From Clostridiales bacterium (GTDB lineage Bacteria; Bacillota; Clostridia; Oscillospirales; Oscillospiraceae): a stretch of DNA of 52,267 bases. The stretch's first letter is position 1. The number at the start of each line of letters is the position of its first letter. A program made the translations under genes and the position numbers. The notes beneath the pieces are model-generated. The model had not been told where the DNA came from. It saw only the letters and a program-made list of their open reading frames with translations, and searched no databases. Where the stretch lies: NCBI GenBank assembly GCA_003150355.1, contig QAMJ01000015.1:103842-156108 (forward strand), read 5' to 3'. Shown here in pieces: positions 24,636-32,228 of the stretch.

Positions 24636-25403
24636 TTATATGAAATCTATTATCTGGTGATGCACAGCGGATACGGCAAATTCAGTCTCCGGGAACCGGG
24701 CGGAAAGCTTATCTCTCAGGCTGTACATGACCGGGTCTTCCGTGCAGAAATGATCTGCGTCGATGAGGTTTATCCCGAGTTCAGCTGCATGCAGAAACTG
24801 GTGGTATTTGATATCAGCAGTCACGTAGGTGTCGCAGCCCTTTGTGTAAGCATCTTCAACGCAGTCACCGCCCGAGCCGCCCATCACCGCGAGCCTGTGT
24901 ACCGGACGACCGGCAGAATAGTATCTCAGTCCCTTTACCCTGAGCGCAGCCTTGCACTCGGTCAGAAAGTTTTCCATGTTCTTTTCCTCGGGCAGTGTAC
25001 CTACTCTGCCGCAGCCATCGGCGTCCAGCGCGCACTCAGGCTCCGCGCCGAGCGCCCTGATGAGGACATCGTTAACGCCGCCCTCGGCAATGTCAAGATT
25101 CGTGTGCATCGATATGACTGCAATATCCTTTGTGGCCAGCTCTAGAAGCCGCCTGTGCCCGGCATCGCAGTCCGTGAGATTCTTCACTGGAGTAAAGATC
25201 AGCGGATGGTGCGATATGATAAGCTCCGCGCCAAGTTCTTCGGCTTCACGAACAACATCATCGGTAACGTCGAGCGCCAGCAGCGCGCGATGAACCTCGT
25301 TGCCGCTGCGGCCGAGCTGGAAGCCTGCGTTATCAAAGCTCATCTGCTTTTCAAGCGGCGCAAGCTCGCAGAGATATGAATATACATCATTTATCCGTGT
25401 CAT
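24636..25403 (-). CDS. NIF3-like dinuclear metal protein (YqfO family)
   Basis: A 255-residue member of the NIF3/YqfO family, annotated in some databases as GTP cyclohydrolase I type 2. Metal-binding residues include the His pair in LIISHHPLIF near residues 61-70, His in SMHTNLD near 97-103, and the C-terminal His in VSAVHHQIIDF. The reaction is not firmly known. Its start overlaps the end of trmK by 17 nt, the usual neighbour in Firmicutes; GAGGGAACAGT precedes the ATG. Confidence 0.9.
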   Translation of the reverse strand: MTRINDVYSYLCELAPLEKQMSFDNAGFQLGRSGNEVHRALLALDVTDDVVREAEELGAELIISHHPLIFTPVKNLTDCDAGHRRLLELATKDIAVISMHTNLDIAEGGVNDVLIRALGAEPECALDADGCGRVGTLPEEKNMENFLTECKAALRVKGLRYYSAGRPVHRLAVMGGSGGDCVEDAYTKGCDTYVTADIKYHQFLHAAELGINLIDADHFCTEDPVMYSLRDKLSARFPETEFAVSAVHHQIIDFI

Positions 25404-26079
25404 ACTGTTCCCTCATTTCCGTAAGCTGCCCGAGCAGCTCTTCAAATAAATGCAGCTTATATTTCGGACATTTGTCCCCGCTGCTCATTTCGTGGACTGC
25501 CTTGCCAAAGCGCCTGTGCTGCTCCCGAAGAAGGCGGACATACAGTGTCTTATCCTCTGAAAGCTCATATTTGCCAGTGAACAGCTCACCGTCCGTAAGC
25601 CTTGTTTCGCCGCCGAAGCGCACCGTAAGGATCTGGTACAGAACCCCAGCGTCCTCCGCGATAAGCTCCCTGCATATTTCAAAGCCGTTGTTCACGAGCC
25701 AGTAGCGCAGGATATCCTGCTTCGTCATCGGCTGGAGGATCAGCTTATACTTCCCGGACATACACCACTCGGCTTCGTCAAGTATTCGGCATATCATGTC
25801 TCCGCCCATACCGGCGATGACTATCGTGTCCACCTCTTCCGGCGGGCAGAGACGCAGCCCGTCGCACAGCAGAAATTTTATCCGGTCAGAAACGCCAGCG
25901 TGCGCTGCGTTGTCGATAGCTGTTTGGAGCGGACCTTCGTTTATATCTGACGCATATAAATTCCCGGTATAGCCGTGCCTTGCCAGGTGCACCGGCAGAA
26001 AGCCGTGATCCGTACCGACGTCGGCAAGACCGAGTCCGTTTTCAATTTGAGATGCAATGGTCGATAGGCGTCTGTCCAT
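25387..26079 (-). CDS. trmK: tRNA (adenine-22-N1)-methyltransferase
   Basis: A SAM-dependent methyltransferase that makes m1A22 in tRNA; 230 residues. The Rossmann core begins LADVGTDHGFLPVHLA near residues 18-33 (SAM-binding, with the characteristic TDHG). ASDINEGPLQTA near 43-54 and the catalytic-region motif VIAGMGGDMI near 87-96 follow. The C-terminal coiled coil is typical of TrmK. It is coupled to the downstream nif3-type gene. GGAGGATAT precedes the ATG, only about 14 nt after a terminator T run. Confidence 0.93.
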   Translation of the reverse strand: MDRRLSTIASQIENGLGLADVGTDHGFLPVHLARHGYTGNLYASDINEGPLQTAIDNAAHAGVSDRIKFLLCDGLRLCPPEEVDTIVIAGMGGDMICRILDEAEWCMSGKYKLILQPMTKQDILRYWLVNNGFEICRELIAEDAGVLYQILTVRFGGETRLTDGELFTGKYELSEDKTLYVRLLREQHRRFGKAVHEMSSGDKCPKYKLHLFEELLGQLTEMREQYDTDK

Positions 26080-26092
26080 ATATCCTCCGCAT

Positions 26093-26121
26093 ATAAAAAG
26101 ACGCTGCCGAAAGCAGCGTCT
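26093..26121 (-). terminator. Terminator between the DUF1858 gene and trmK
   Basis: On the - strand AGACGCTGC (26121-26113) and GCAGCGTCT (26107-26099) form a 9-bp stem with a TTTCG loop, followed by TTTTATAT. There is no room for a promoter between it and the trmK start, so trmK probably depends on read-through. Confidence 0.85.
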
Positions 26122-26143
26122 GTAAGTTCACCGTAAGTTTGCC

Positions 26144-26350
26144 TCAGGGATTGCTGACTTCCAGATAGGCTTTGAGATAGGTCAAAAACTCATCAGGGTC
26201 AACACCGTGCGCGGCACATGCCTGCTCAAGGGTCTCGCCGCTGGCAAGCGCGCAACCCATGCAGTGCATGCCGATCTCCTGAAAAACAGGGAAAGCCTGG
26301 GGGCAATTATCAATGATCTCAGAAATGAGAGTTTCTCTGGTTATTTCCAT
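26144..26350 (-). CDS. DUF1858 / hybrid-cluster-associated redox disulfide protein
   Basis: A 68-residue protein of the DUF1858 family (related to ScdA N-terminal domains). The sequence begins MEITRETLISEIIDNCP and carries a Cys pair in GMHCMGCALASGETLEQAC, the motif of the hybrid-cluster-protein-associated redox disulfide group. It may bind or donate electrons to an Fe-S or hybrid cluster partner; the partner is not in the window. An open frame extends 14 codons upstream, but GGAGG lies 8 nt before the ATG at 26350. Confidence 0.85.
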   Translation of the reverse strand: MEITRETLISEIIDNCPQAFPVFQEIGMHCMGCALASGETLEQACAAHGVDPDEFLTYLKAYLEVSNP

Positions 26351-26370
26351 TATTAAACCTCCGTAAATCA

Positions 26371-26406
26371 CAAAAGGTAAAGGGACACACAAGTGCCCCT
26401 TTACCC
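26371..26406 (-). terminator. Terminator of the zinc-ribbon gene
   Basis: On the - strand GGTAAAGGG (26405-26397) pairs with CCCTTTACC (26384-26376), followed by TTTTG. Confidence 0.8.
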
Positions 26407-26419
26407 CAGTACAGGCGGA

Positions 26420-26698
26420 TTAGGCCTGCTCTCTCATCTTAGCGAAGCACTCGCTGCAGTAAACGGGACGATCGGACTTGGGCTCAAAGGGAACCTTTGC
26501 CTCGCCGCCGCATGCTGCGCAGGTAGCGGTAAAGTACTCACGGGGGCCACGAGCGGCGTTCTTGCGAGCGTCACGGCATGCCTTGCAGCGCTGGGGCTCA
26601 TTCTGGAAGCCGCGCTCTGCGTAGAATTCCTGCTCACCAGCGGTGAAAACGAACTCCTTACCACACTCTTTGCAAACTAAGGTCTTGTCTTCGTACAT
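26420..26698 (-). CDS. Small double zinc-ribbon protein
   Basis: A 92-residue protein with two zinc sites. The first is CKECGKEFVF with RCKACRDARK (residues 9-47), a zf-trcl-type treble clef; the second is CAACGGEAKVPF with YCSECFAKMRE (residues 60-88), of the CxxCxGE type. Such proteins are widespread in clostridia without an assigned function; a nucleic-acid or ribosome link is often guessed. It is compact, highly charged and has its own terminator, which suggests strong expression. Confidence 0.85.
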   Translation of the reverse strand: MYEDKTLVCKECGKEFVFTAGEQEFYAERGFQNEPQRCKACRDARKNAARGPREYFTATCAACGGEAKVPFEPKSDRPVYCSECFAKMREQA

Positions 26699-26745
26699 CT
26701 TGAATCCTCTCTTTTGATAAATGTGCCTATCGGCTGTATTTGCGG

Positions 26746-27363
26746 TCAGCTTATGCTGATGTCGCCTGATTTGAGATTCCGCGTCAGCTTGCGCCTGATC
26801 CTCTGCACGGCATTGTCAACGGACTTTGCGCTCTTCCCGAGAATATCCGCGATCTCTCTATACGAAAGACCGTCCAGATAAAGGTCGAGAACCTTCAGTT
26901 CAAACCGTGAAAGGCATTTGGAAAAGGCCGCGTAAAGTTCTTCCTTGCTCTCTCTCTCCAGAACAAGCTCTTCCGGACTGCGCCGGGAGATTTCGGGGAT
27001 AGCCGATAATTGTACACCGGGATCTTCTGAGAGTTGCTCAAGCGACACACCGTCGTTGAGCGGAAAATGCTTTAGTTGGGATGCGGATTTAATTGCTGAA
27101 AGAAGACGCATTCTGATGCAGTGCTCTGCAAAGGTCTTGAACGACGCCCCGGCGTCTGCCCTGTACTGTCTTATCGCGGAGAGCAGACCGAAGGTGCCTT
27201 CCTGAATAAGATCCTCACTGTCGCCTCCGGCGAGGAAAAAGGGTCTTGCGCAAGCCCTGACAAGGCGCAGATACCGTCCTGCCAAAGCTTCCTCCGCTTC
27301 CCTGTCCCCTGATGAGGCGAGCGACTGGAGCTCCTTATCTTCAAGTGATGCGTAATCAATCAT
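26746..27363 (-). CDS. sigH: RNA polymerase sigma factor, SigH (Spo0H)-like
   Basis: A 205-residue sigma-70 family factor with regions 2 and 4. Region 2 includes RYLRLVRACARPFFLAGGDSEDL and the core-binding EDLIQEGTFGLLSAIRQY near residues 49-66. Region 4 has the helix-turn-helix SYREIADILGKSAKSVDNAV near 167-186. The pattern (LVRA.AR.FFL.G.D.EDLIQEG) and the length match SigH, which in Bacillus controls the entry into sporulation. The open frame starts at ATG 27363 but no clear Shine-Dalgarno is visible. A consensus promoter lies upstream. Confidence 0.83.
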   Translation of the reverse strand: MIDYASLEDKELQSLASSGDREAEEALAGRYLRLVRACARPFFLAGGDSEDLIQEGTFGLLSAIRQYRADAGASFKTFAEHCIRMRLLSAIKSASQLKHFPLNDGVSLEQLSEDPGVQLSAIPEISRRSPEELVLERESKEELYAAFSKCLSRFELKVLDLYLDGLSYREIADILGKSAKSVDNAVQRIRRKLTRNLKSGDISIS

Positions 27364-27397
27364 AATCGTACACTTATTTTCTAAATATACATCAAGT

Positions 27398-27425
27398 ATT
27401 ATACAACATTAGTCCTTAAAGTCAA
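27398..27425 (-). promoter_or_regulatory. Promoter of the sigH-like gene
   Basis: On the - strand TTGACT (27425-27420), a 16-bp spacer and TATAAT (27403-27398), about 35 nt ahead of the start codon. Confidence 0.72.
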
Positions 27426-27465
27426 TAGCTTTTTAGTGATTTTTGTATAAAGATGTGTCAAGCTG

Positions 27466-28506
27466 CTAAAAATCCAGCTTCTGCTGCCCAAGAAATTCTA
27501 TTCCGAGGTGCTCATAAGCCTTGCGCGTAACGCAGCGGCCGCGCGGCGTTCTTGTCAAAAAGCCGTTTTGCAGCAGATACGGCTCGTAAACATCCTCCAG
27601 AGTCACAGACTCCTCGTTTATAGTCGCTGCCAGCGTTTCCAGCCCGACAGGGCCGCCGTTATAAAACTCGATTATGCTGCGCAGCATCCGCCTGTCGAGC
27701 GCGTCAAGGCCGAGCTTGTCGACCTCGAGCTTGGAGAGCGCTGCATCAGCGACCTTGCTTGTGATAACGCCGTCCGCCATCACCTGCGCATAATCGCGTA
27801 CACGGCGCAGCAAACGGTTCGCGATACGAGGCGTACCGCGGGAGCGCGACGCGATCTCATACGCGCCGTCCGGTTCTATCGGGACATTCAGTATCCCCGC
27901 GGAGCGCACAACGATGCGCCGCAGTTCTTCCGGGCTGTATAGCTCAAGGCGCAGGGACACGCCGAAGCGGTCACGCAGCGGCGCCGTGAGCTGGCCTGAC
28001 CGCGTCGTCGCGCCGATCAGTGTGAAGTGCGGCAGGTCGAGGTGGATAGAGTTTGCGGACGGCCCTTTGCCGAGGATAATGTCTATCGCGTAATCCTCCA
28101 TCGCGGGGTAGAGTATCTCCTCGTACGCACGGTTGAGCCGGTGTATCTCATCGACAAAGAGAATATCTCCCTCGTTCAGGTTCGTCAGCATCGCCACCAG
28201 ATCTCCCGGCTTCTCTATCGCGGGGCCGGAGGTTATGCGCATGTTGACGCCCATCTCATTTGCGATGATACCCGCAAGCGTCGTTTTGCCGAGCCCCGGG
28301 GGGCCGTGCAGGAGAACATGGTCAAGCGACTCTCCGCGCATTTTTGCAGCGTTGATGAACACGGCAAGGTTTGCCTTGGCCTTCTCCTGACCGATATATT
28401 CGCCCAGCGTTTTGGGCCTCAGCGAGCCCTCCGCGCTGTCCTCCGGCAGGCTTGCCGCGGTAGTTATGATCTCACTATTTACATCGTCAGAGAAATTGAT
28501 GCTCAT
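27466..28506 (-). CDS. ruvB: Holliday junction helicase RuvB
   Basis: The AAA+ motor that drives branch migration of Holliday junctions with RuvA; 346 residues. Walker A is GPPGLGKTT near residues 69-77, Walker B is LFVDEIHRL near 116-124, sensor 1 is GATTRSG near 168 and the sensor 2 Arg region is RGTPRIANRLLRR near 219-231. The C-terminal winged helix ends in FLTRTPRGR. It follows ruvA by 13 nt and ends the ruvC-ruvA-ruvB cluster. Confidence 0.97.
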   Translation of the reverse strand: MSINFSDDVNSEIITTAASLPEDSAEGSLRPKTLGEYIGQEKAKANLAVFINAAKMRGESLDHVLLHGPPGLGKTTLAGIIANEMGVNMRITSGPAIEKPGDLVAMLTNLNEGDILFVDEIHRLNRAYEEILYPAMEDYAIDIILGKGPSANSIHLDLPHFTLIGATTRSGQLTAPLRDRFGVSLRLELYSPEELRRIVVRSAGILNVPIEPDGAYEIASRSRGTPRIANRLLRRVRDYAQVMADGVITSKVADAALSKLEVDKLGLDALDRRMLRSIIEFYNGGPVGLETLAATINEESVTLEDVYEPYLLQNGFLTRTPRGRCVTRKAYEHLGIEFLGQQKLDF

Positions 28507-28519
28507 TTCGTTTTCTCCA

Positions 28520-29122
28520 TTACTTTACCATCTGCTTCAGAACAGTCTTGATGATCTGCTCCGCCGTCATGGATGCCGTGTCGAGCTTATTTATTACCGG
28601 TGCGATCTCCGCGCTCGAATAACCGAGCACCGCAAGACCTGCCGCGGCGTCGTTCAGCGCGTCACTGCCGCCGGCAGATACGGTGATCGGCGCTGATGTC
28701 GAAACACTGCCTCCGCCCATGTCCTTGCCTATCTTATCCTTGAGCTCAAGGATGACTCTCTGCGCGATCTTCTTGCCGACACCCGGCGCCGCCGTAAGCG
28801 TCTTCTCGTCTCCGGTCATAATAGAGAGCGCAAGCCCCTCGGGGGTAGTATGCGAAAGGATAGACATTGCCGCCTTTGCGCCGACACCGGACACGGAAAT
28901 AAGCATCTCAAAGCACCGGCGCTCGCTCTTTGTGAGAAATCCATAGAGGTCAAAATTATTATCCCCTATCGCCTCTGAGATGTAAAGCTTGGCTTTTTCA
29001 CCGGCATGAAGCCCCGACATTGTATTCAGCGTCACATTGACTGCAAAGCCTATGCCGCCGCAGTCGACCACGGCAAGCCCCGGCTCAAGCTCCGTAACTT
29101 TTCCTTCTATATGGTAGAACAT
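28520..29122 (-). CDS. ruvA: Holliday junction DNA-binding protein RuvA
   Basis: Binds the four-way junction and loads RuvB; 200 residues. The N-terminal OB domain begins MFYHIEGKVTELE. Two helix-hairpin-helix motifs lie at LISVSGVGAKAAMSIL and LTAAPGVGKKIAQRVI (near 74 and 109), and the C-terminal domain III that contacts RuvB follows a flexible linker. The frame is open 17 codons upstream, but GGAGACAGGGAAGA places the start at 29122. It overlaps ruvC by 16 nt. Confidence 0.96.
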   Translation of the reverse strand: MFYHIEGKVTELEPGLAVVDCGGIGFAVNVTLNTMSGLHAGEKAKLYISEAIGDNNFDLYGFLTKSERRCFEMLISVSGVGAKAAMSILSHTTPEGLALSIMTGDEKTLTAAPGVGKKIAQRVILELKDKIGKDMGGGSVSTSAPITVSAGGSDALNDAAAGLAVLGYSSAEIAPVINKLDTASMTAEQIIKTVLKQMVK

Positions 29123-29619
29123 TCTTCCCTGTCTCCTCTGTACAGCAATGAGGTCGAACTGCGCGCATGGCACAGCGCAAGCGCCACGGCATCCGCCGCG
29201 TCATCCGGTTTCGGCGGCGCAGGCAGCGCGCAGATGCGCTTCACCATATCCATGACCTGGCTCTTCTCCGCTCTGCCGTAGCCGACGACCGCCTGCTTGA
29301 CCTGAAGCGGAGTGTATTCATATATCCTGACTCCGGCTTTCCTGCATGCCAGCAGGATGACGCCCCTGCCGTGCGCGACTGAAATGCCGGTCGTTATATT
29401 GGTGTTGAAAAAAAGCTCTTCTATTGAGACTGCGTCCGGTTTGAACATATCAAGCAAACCGCACATATCGTCATATATCTGCTCAAGCCTGCTCGACAGG
29501 CTTGTGTGCGCCGGTGTGGTGATCACCCCGCACTTGATAAGCTTATGGCTGCGGCTGTCGGAATCCACTACGCCGAAGCCTATCGTTGCAATCCCCGGGT
29601 CTATTCCGAGTATCCGCAT
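29107..29619 (-). CDS. ruvC: Crossover junction endodeoxyribonuclease RuvC
   Basis: Resolves Holliday junctions by symmetric cleavage; 170 residues. The four acidic catalytic residues are in ILGIDPGIA (D7), SIEELFF (E67 region) and the C-terminal KPDDAADAVALALCH (two Asp near 138-141). The normal length and gene order ruvC-ruvA-ruvB support the call. A -10-like TTAAAAT lies about 25 nt upstream of the start after the xerD terminator. Confidence 0.97.
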   Translation of the reverse strand: MRILGIDPGIATIGFGVVDSDSRSHKLIKCGVITTPAHTSLSSRLEQIYDDMCGLLDMFKPDAVSIEELFFNTNITTGISVAHGRGVILLACRKAGVRIYEYTPLQVKQAVVGYGRAEKSQVMDMVKRICALPAPPKPDDAADAVALALCHARSSTSLLYRGDREECSTI

Positions 29620-29670
29620 AGTATCACGTCCCCAATGAATTTTAACACATTTACCCTTTTACCGCAACAT

Positions 29671-29700
29671 AAAAAAGCCGGTACGCGGCGCGTACCGGCT
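29671..29700 (-). terminator. Terminator of xerD
   Basis: On the - strand AGCCGGTACGC (29700-29690) and GCGTACCGGCT (29686-29676) form an 11-bp stem with a 3-nt loop, followed by TTTTTATG. Confidence 0.9.
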
Positions 29701-29714
29701 GGATCTGATTCAAT

Positions 29715-30605
29715 TTATGCTCTGGGATGCGCCTTGTTATATACATCCTTGAGCTGCTTCTTGACGAGCTGAGAATACATATGCGTGGAGGATATATCGG
29801 CGTGACCGAGCATTTCCTGTATCGCGTGTATATCTGCGCCGTTCTCGAGCAGATGTGCGGCAAAGGAGTGGCGCAGTGTATGCGGCGTGATGTCCTTTTC
29901 GATACCCGCTTTCTTTTGGTAGTGCTTGACTATCTTCCAGAAGCCCTGGCGCGACATACGCTCACCACTGACGTTGACGAACAGGGACTGCTCGTCCGGC
30001 ATGAGTATCATCTGCGGACGCACAAGCGTGATATAATCGTTCAGCGCCTTGACTGCCGCCGGGTACATCGGGATGAATCTCTCTTTGTTTCTGCTGTGGC
30101 AACGGATGACGCCCGCGCCGAGATTCACATCTCCGATGTCAAGATCGATAAGCTCCGTTACTCTTATGCCCGTTGCGTAAAGTAGTTCGAGCATGGCCTT
30201 GTCTCTGAAGCCTTTCGGGTCTATGCATTCGGGCTGCTCGAGCAGGAGCTCGACTTCCTTGCTGGTCAGTATCTCCGGCAGCTTCTGCGTGCTTTTATCG
30301 GGAATAAGCCCCTGCGCGGGATTCACGGTAATGATCTGCTTTATAAACAGATGCGTATACAGGCACTTTATAGATGCAATGCTTCTGGACACGGTCGCGA
30401 CCGATTTGCCCTCGGCTCTCAGCATCGCAATATAGCCCTGAAGGTCTTCGCTCGTGGCCTCTGCAATGGTGTTCTCCGAATGGCTGTCCAAATATTCGCC
30501 AAGCTGGCGGATGTCCCTGAGGTAGGAACTGAGGGTGTTTGCCGATGCTTTCTTTTCTTCGGTAAGATGCTTTTCAAAAAGCTCTATGCATTCCGAGTTC
30601 TGCAT
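29715..30605 (-). CDS. xerD: Tyrosine recombinase XerD
   Basis: A 296-residue site-specific recombinase, the usual size of XerD. The core-binding domain covers residues 5-90. Catalytic residues are R in YATGIRVTEL (near 148), H-x-x-R in HTLRHSFAAHL (near 242-252), H in LGHADISSTHMY (near 268) and the terminal Tyr of that motif. XerD normally works with XerC at dif. The recombinase at 19.1 kb is the natural partner candidate. A membrane-protein gene is 29 nt upstream on the same strand. Confidence 0.92.
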   Translation of the reverse strand: MQNSECIELFEKHLTEEKKASANTLSSYLRDIRQLGEYLDSHSENTIAEATSEDLQGYIAMLRAEGKSVATVSRSIASIKCLYTHLFIKQIITVNPAQGLIPDKSTQKLPEILTSKEVELLLEQPECIDPKGFRDKAMLELLYATGIRVTELIDLDIGDVNLGAGVIRCHSRNKERFIPMYPAAVKALNDYITLVRPQMILMPDEQSLFVNVSGERMSRQGFWKIVKHYQKKAGIEKDITPHTLRHSFAAHLLENGADIHAIQEMLGHADISSTHMYSQLVKKQLKDVYNKAHPRA

Positions 30606-30634
30606 TCAAACGCCCTCCTTTCAGTTTAAGATAT

Positions 30635-31123
30635 CTATATTCTCAATATGTACCGGATCAGCAGCGCTGCGGCCGCAAGCCCGGCAAGCATAATTGCATA
30701 CGTATAAAGCGTCTGTTTCCTGCTGTATGTTCCAACCTGCCGCATTGCCGCTCTGGCAATACCGCTTTGAGCCATCCCATATGAGCACACGAGGAAATGA
30801 AGCGGTATGAGCACAGCCATGATACCCATCCGCCCCGCGGTCTCTTTAGCCGACAGCTCTGTGACAGCGGAGTACATCTCAAACGCAGCCGCGCAGCCAA
30901 GAACCACCGTCGACAGCGGCTGGACTGTAATGCAGCAGGCCGTTCCGCACGTCAGTGCCCCGATTGAGAAGCTTGCAGCCGCCGCGATGACCGGCATATC
31001 CTCCGCGAAACGAAATGGAACGTTCGGGATAAGATATATCAGCGACAACAGCGAGCCGCACATGAAGGAAAACAGCAGCGTAATTGAATGTGTACCGCAA
31101 TTTTCTCTTATCATGTATGTCAA
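30635..31123 (-). CDS. Small membrane protein, possibly SpoIIM-like
   Basis: A 162-residue protein with four or five hydrophobic segments (near residues 15-33, 45-60, 66-85, 100-118 and 138-160). No diagnostic motif is visible. The position directly upstream of xerD is where many Firmicutes have spoIIM, and the segment order is similar, but the sequence match is too weak to name it. The TTG at 31123 and the ATG at 31114 are both possible starts; neither has a good Shine-Dalgarno. The 204-nt gap upstream is AT-rich with several GTTAC repeats and no gene. Confidence 0.5.
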   Translation of the reverse strand: MTYMIRENCGTHSITLLFSFMCGSLLSLIYLIPNVPFRFAEDMPVIAAAASFSIGALTCGTACCITVQPLSTVVLGCAAAFEMYSAVTELSAKETAGRMGIMAVLIPLHFLVCSYGMAQSGIARAAMRQVGTYSRKQTLYTYAIMLAGLAAAALLIRYILRI

Positions 31124-31327
31124 AATGTAACTTTCAGTAACAGTTGCGCGATTAACATAATTGACTCTGGTAACAATATATTACAAACCTGCAAAATAAT
31201 CAAGTCCTTTTTTCAAAAAAAGCAAAATTTTTTCTCATTTATGTTAACTGTTGTTACAGTTCATTTTCGAAAAGCGTTGTCTCGCAGGAAAATAAACGCG
31301 AAAACCTCTTTATGTATTTCTGTTATG

Positions 31328-31750
31328 TCAAGCACGTGGCCGCGGGGCATAGCGTTTGCGCTTGGAAGAGTTCCCTCTTCCGAAGATCACCGCCCCGGCT
31401 ATGCTCCCCGCGAATGTAAAACTGACGACGCTGAGCACTGCCGACGCTTCTGTTTCTGCGCCGTTTACAATAAATCCTACCGTAAGCAGGACAGTCGTAA
31501 TGACCGCTCCTGTCAGTGCACCTGTATACACGGTCCCCTTTTTGCTTTTCCCGGCCGCTGCCGCCCCGGCTGAAAAAGCGCTCAGGAAACTCAGTGCAGA
31601 GCAGGCATATCCCATTATGTACTCTCCGCAGCCGGCCGCGTTTATTACAGCCGACGCAATGACCAGCAGGATGATCGCGCTCGCTGTCCATGCCGCCGCA
31701 GCTCTCGCCGCGGCCTTGCCGTCAAAGGCACTGCTGTTCGCAGATAACAA
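31328..31750 (-). CDS. TIGR04086-like membrane protein (YrzE type)
   Basis: A 140-residue protein with four hydrophobic segments and a very basic tail (KRKRYAPRPRA). The spacing of helices, Gly/Ala-rich character and location next to yajC and tgt match the TIGR04086/YrzE membrane family of Firmicutes, whose function is unknown. The start appears to be a TTG at 31750, 8 nt after GGGAGGTG. Upstream codons of the open frame lie inside the yajC terminator hairpin and are not credible. Confidence 0.65.
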   Translation of the reverse strand: MLSANSSAFDGKAAARAAAAWTASAIILLVIASAVINAAGCGEYIMGYACSALSFLSAFSAGAAAAGKSKKGTVYTGALTGAVITTVLLTVGFIVNGAETEASAVLSVVSFTFAGSIAGAVIFGRGNSSKRKRYAPRPRA

Positions 31751-31797
31751 AAAAACACCTCCCGTTAATAAGATCAATCAATCTTATTAACGGGAGG
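31748..31797 (-). terminator. Terminator of yajC that contains the next gene's ribosome site
   Basis: On the - strand CCTCCCGTTAATAAGAT (31797-31781) and ATCTTATTAACGGGAGG (31774-31758) form a perfect 17-bp stem with a 6-nt loop, followed by TGTTTTTTTG. The GGGAGG is the Shine-Dalgarno, and the end of the T run is the TTG start codon, of the TIGR04086-like gene. Confidence 0.92.
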
Positions 31798-31817
31798 CTG
31801 AAATGATTCGGGTTATA

Positions 31818-32162
31818 TTACTTTTTTTTGCCCTTGCTGCTGCGCGCTTCAGCTTCGGCTGCTTCCATCTTAGCGGTGGTGGAAATGCCCCACTTCTTGA
31901 TCTGAATGCGGACTCTGTCCTCACCGGTCTCGAAAGTGACGGTGTCTTCAGTTACCTGAACGATCTTACCGGTCATGCCGCCGATAGTGGTGATCTCGTC
32001 GCCAAGGCTCAGGGAGTTGCGCATATCCTCAACCTTTTTCTTTTTCTTGTTTTCCGGACGGATAAAGAAGAAATAGAAAACGGCAAACATGAGCACGAGC
32101 ATAAGGATGGTGGAGCCGCCTGCGCCTGCAGTGGAGGAAGCTCCGGTAAGGATAAGATTCAT
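31818..32162 (-). CDS. yajC: Preprotein translocase subunit YajC
   Basis: A 114-residue accessory subunit of the Sec translocon. One membrane helix (residues 18-37, ending in the conserved FFFIRPENKKKKK) is followed by the small YajC domain with SLGDEITTIGGMTGKIV near 50-66, and a basic Lys-rich tail. The normal family length is about 85-120. It is 66 nt downstream of tgt, the common arrangement, and its transcript ends at a very strong hairpin. Confidence 0.95.
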   Translation of the reverse strand: MNLILTGASSTAGAGGSTILMLVLMFAVFYFFFIRPENKKKKKVEDMRNSLSLGDEITTIGGMTGKIVQVTEDTVTFETGEDRVRIQIKKWGISTTAKMEAAEAEARSSKGKKK

Positions 32163-32228
32163 TTTGGGTTTACCTCCGAAAAAAGTATATTTGTATTATA
32201 TATGTTAGTTCGCCAAAATTCAAGATAC

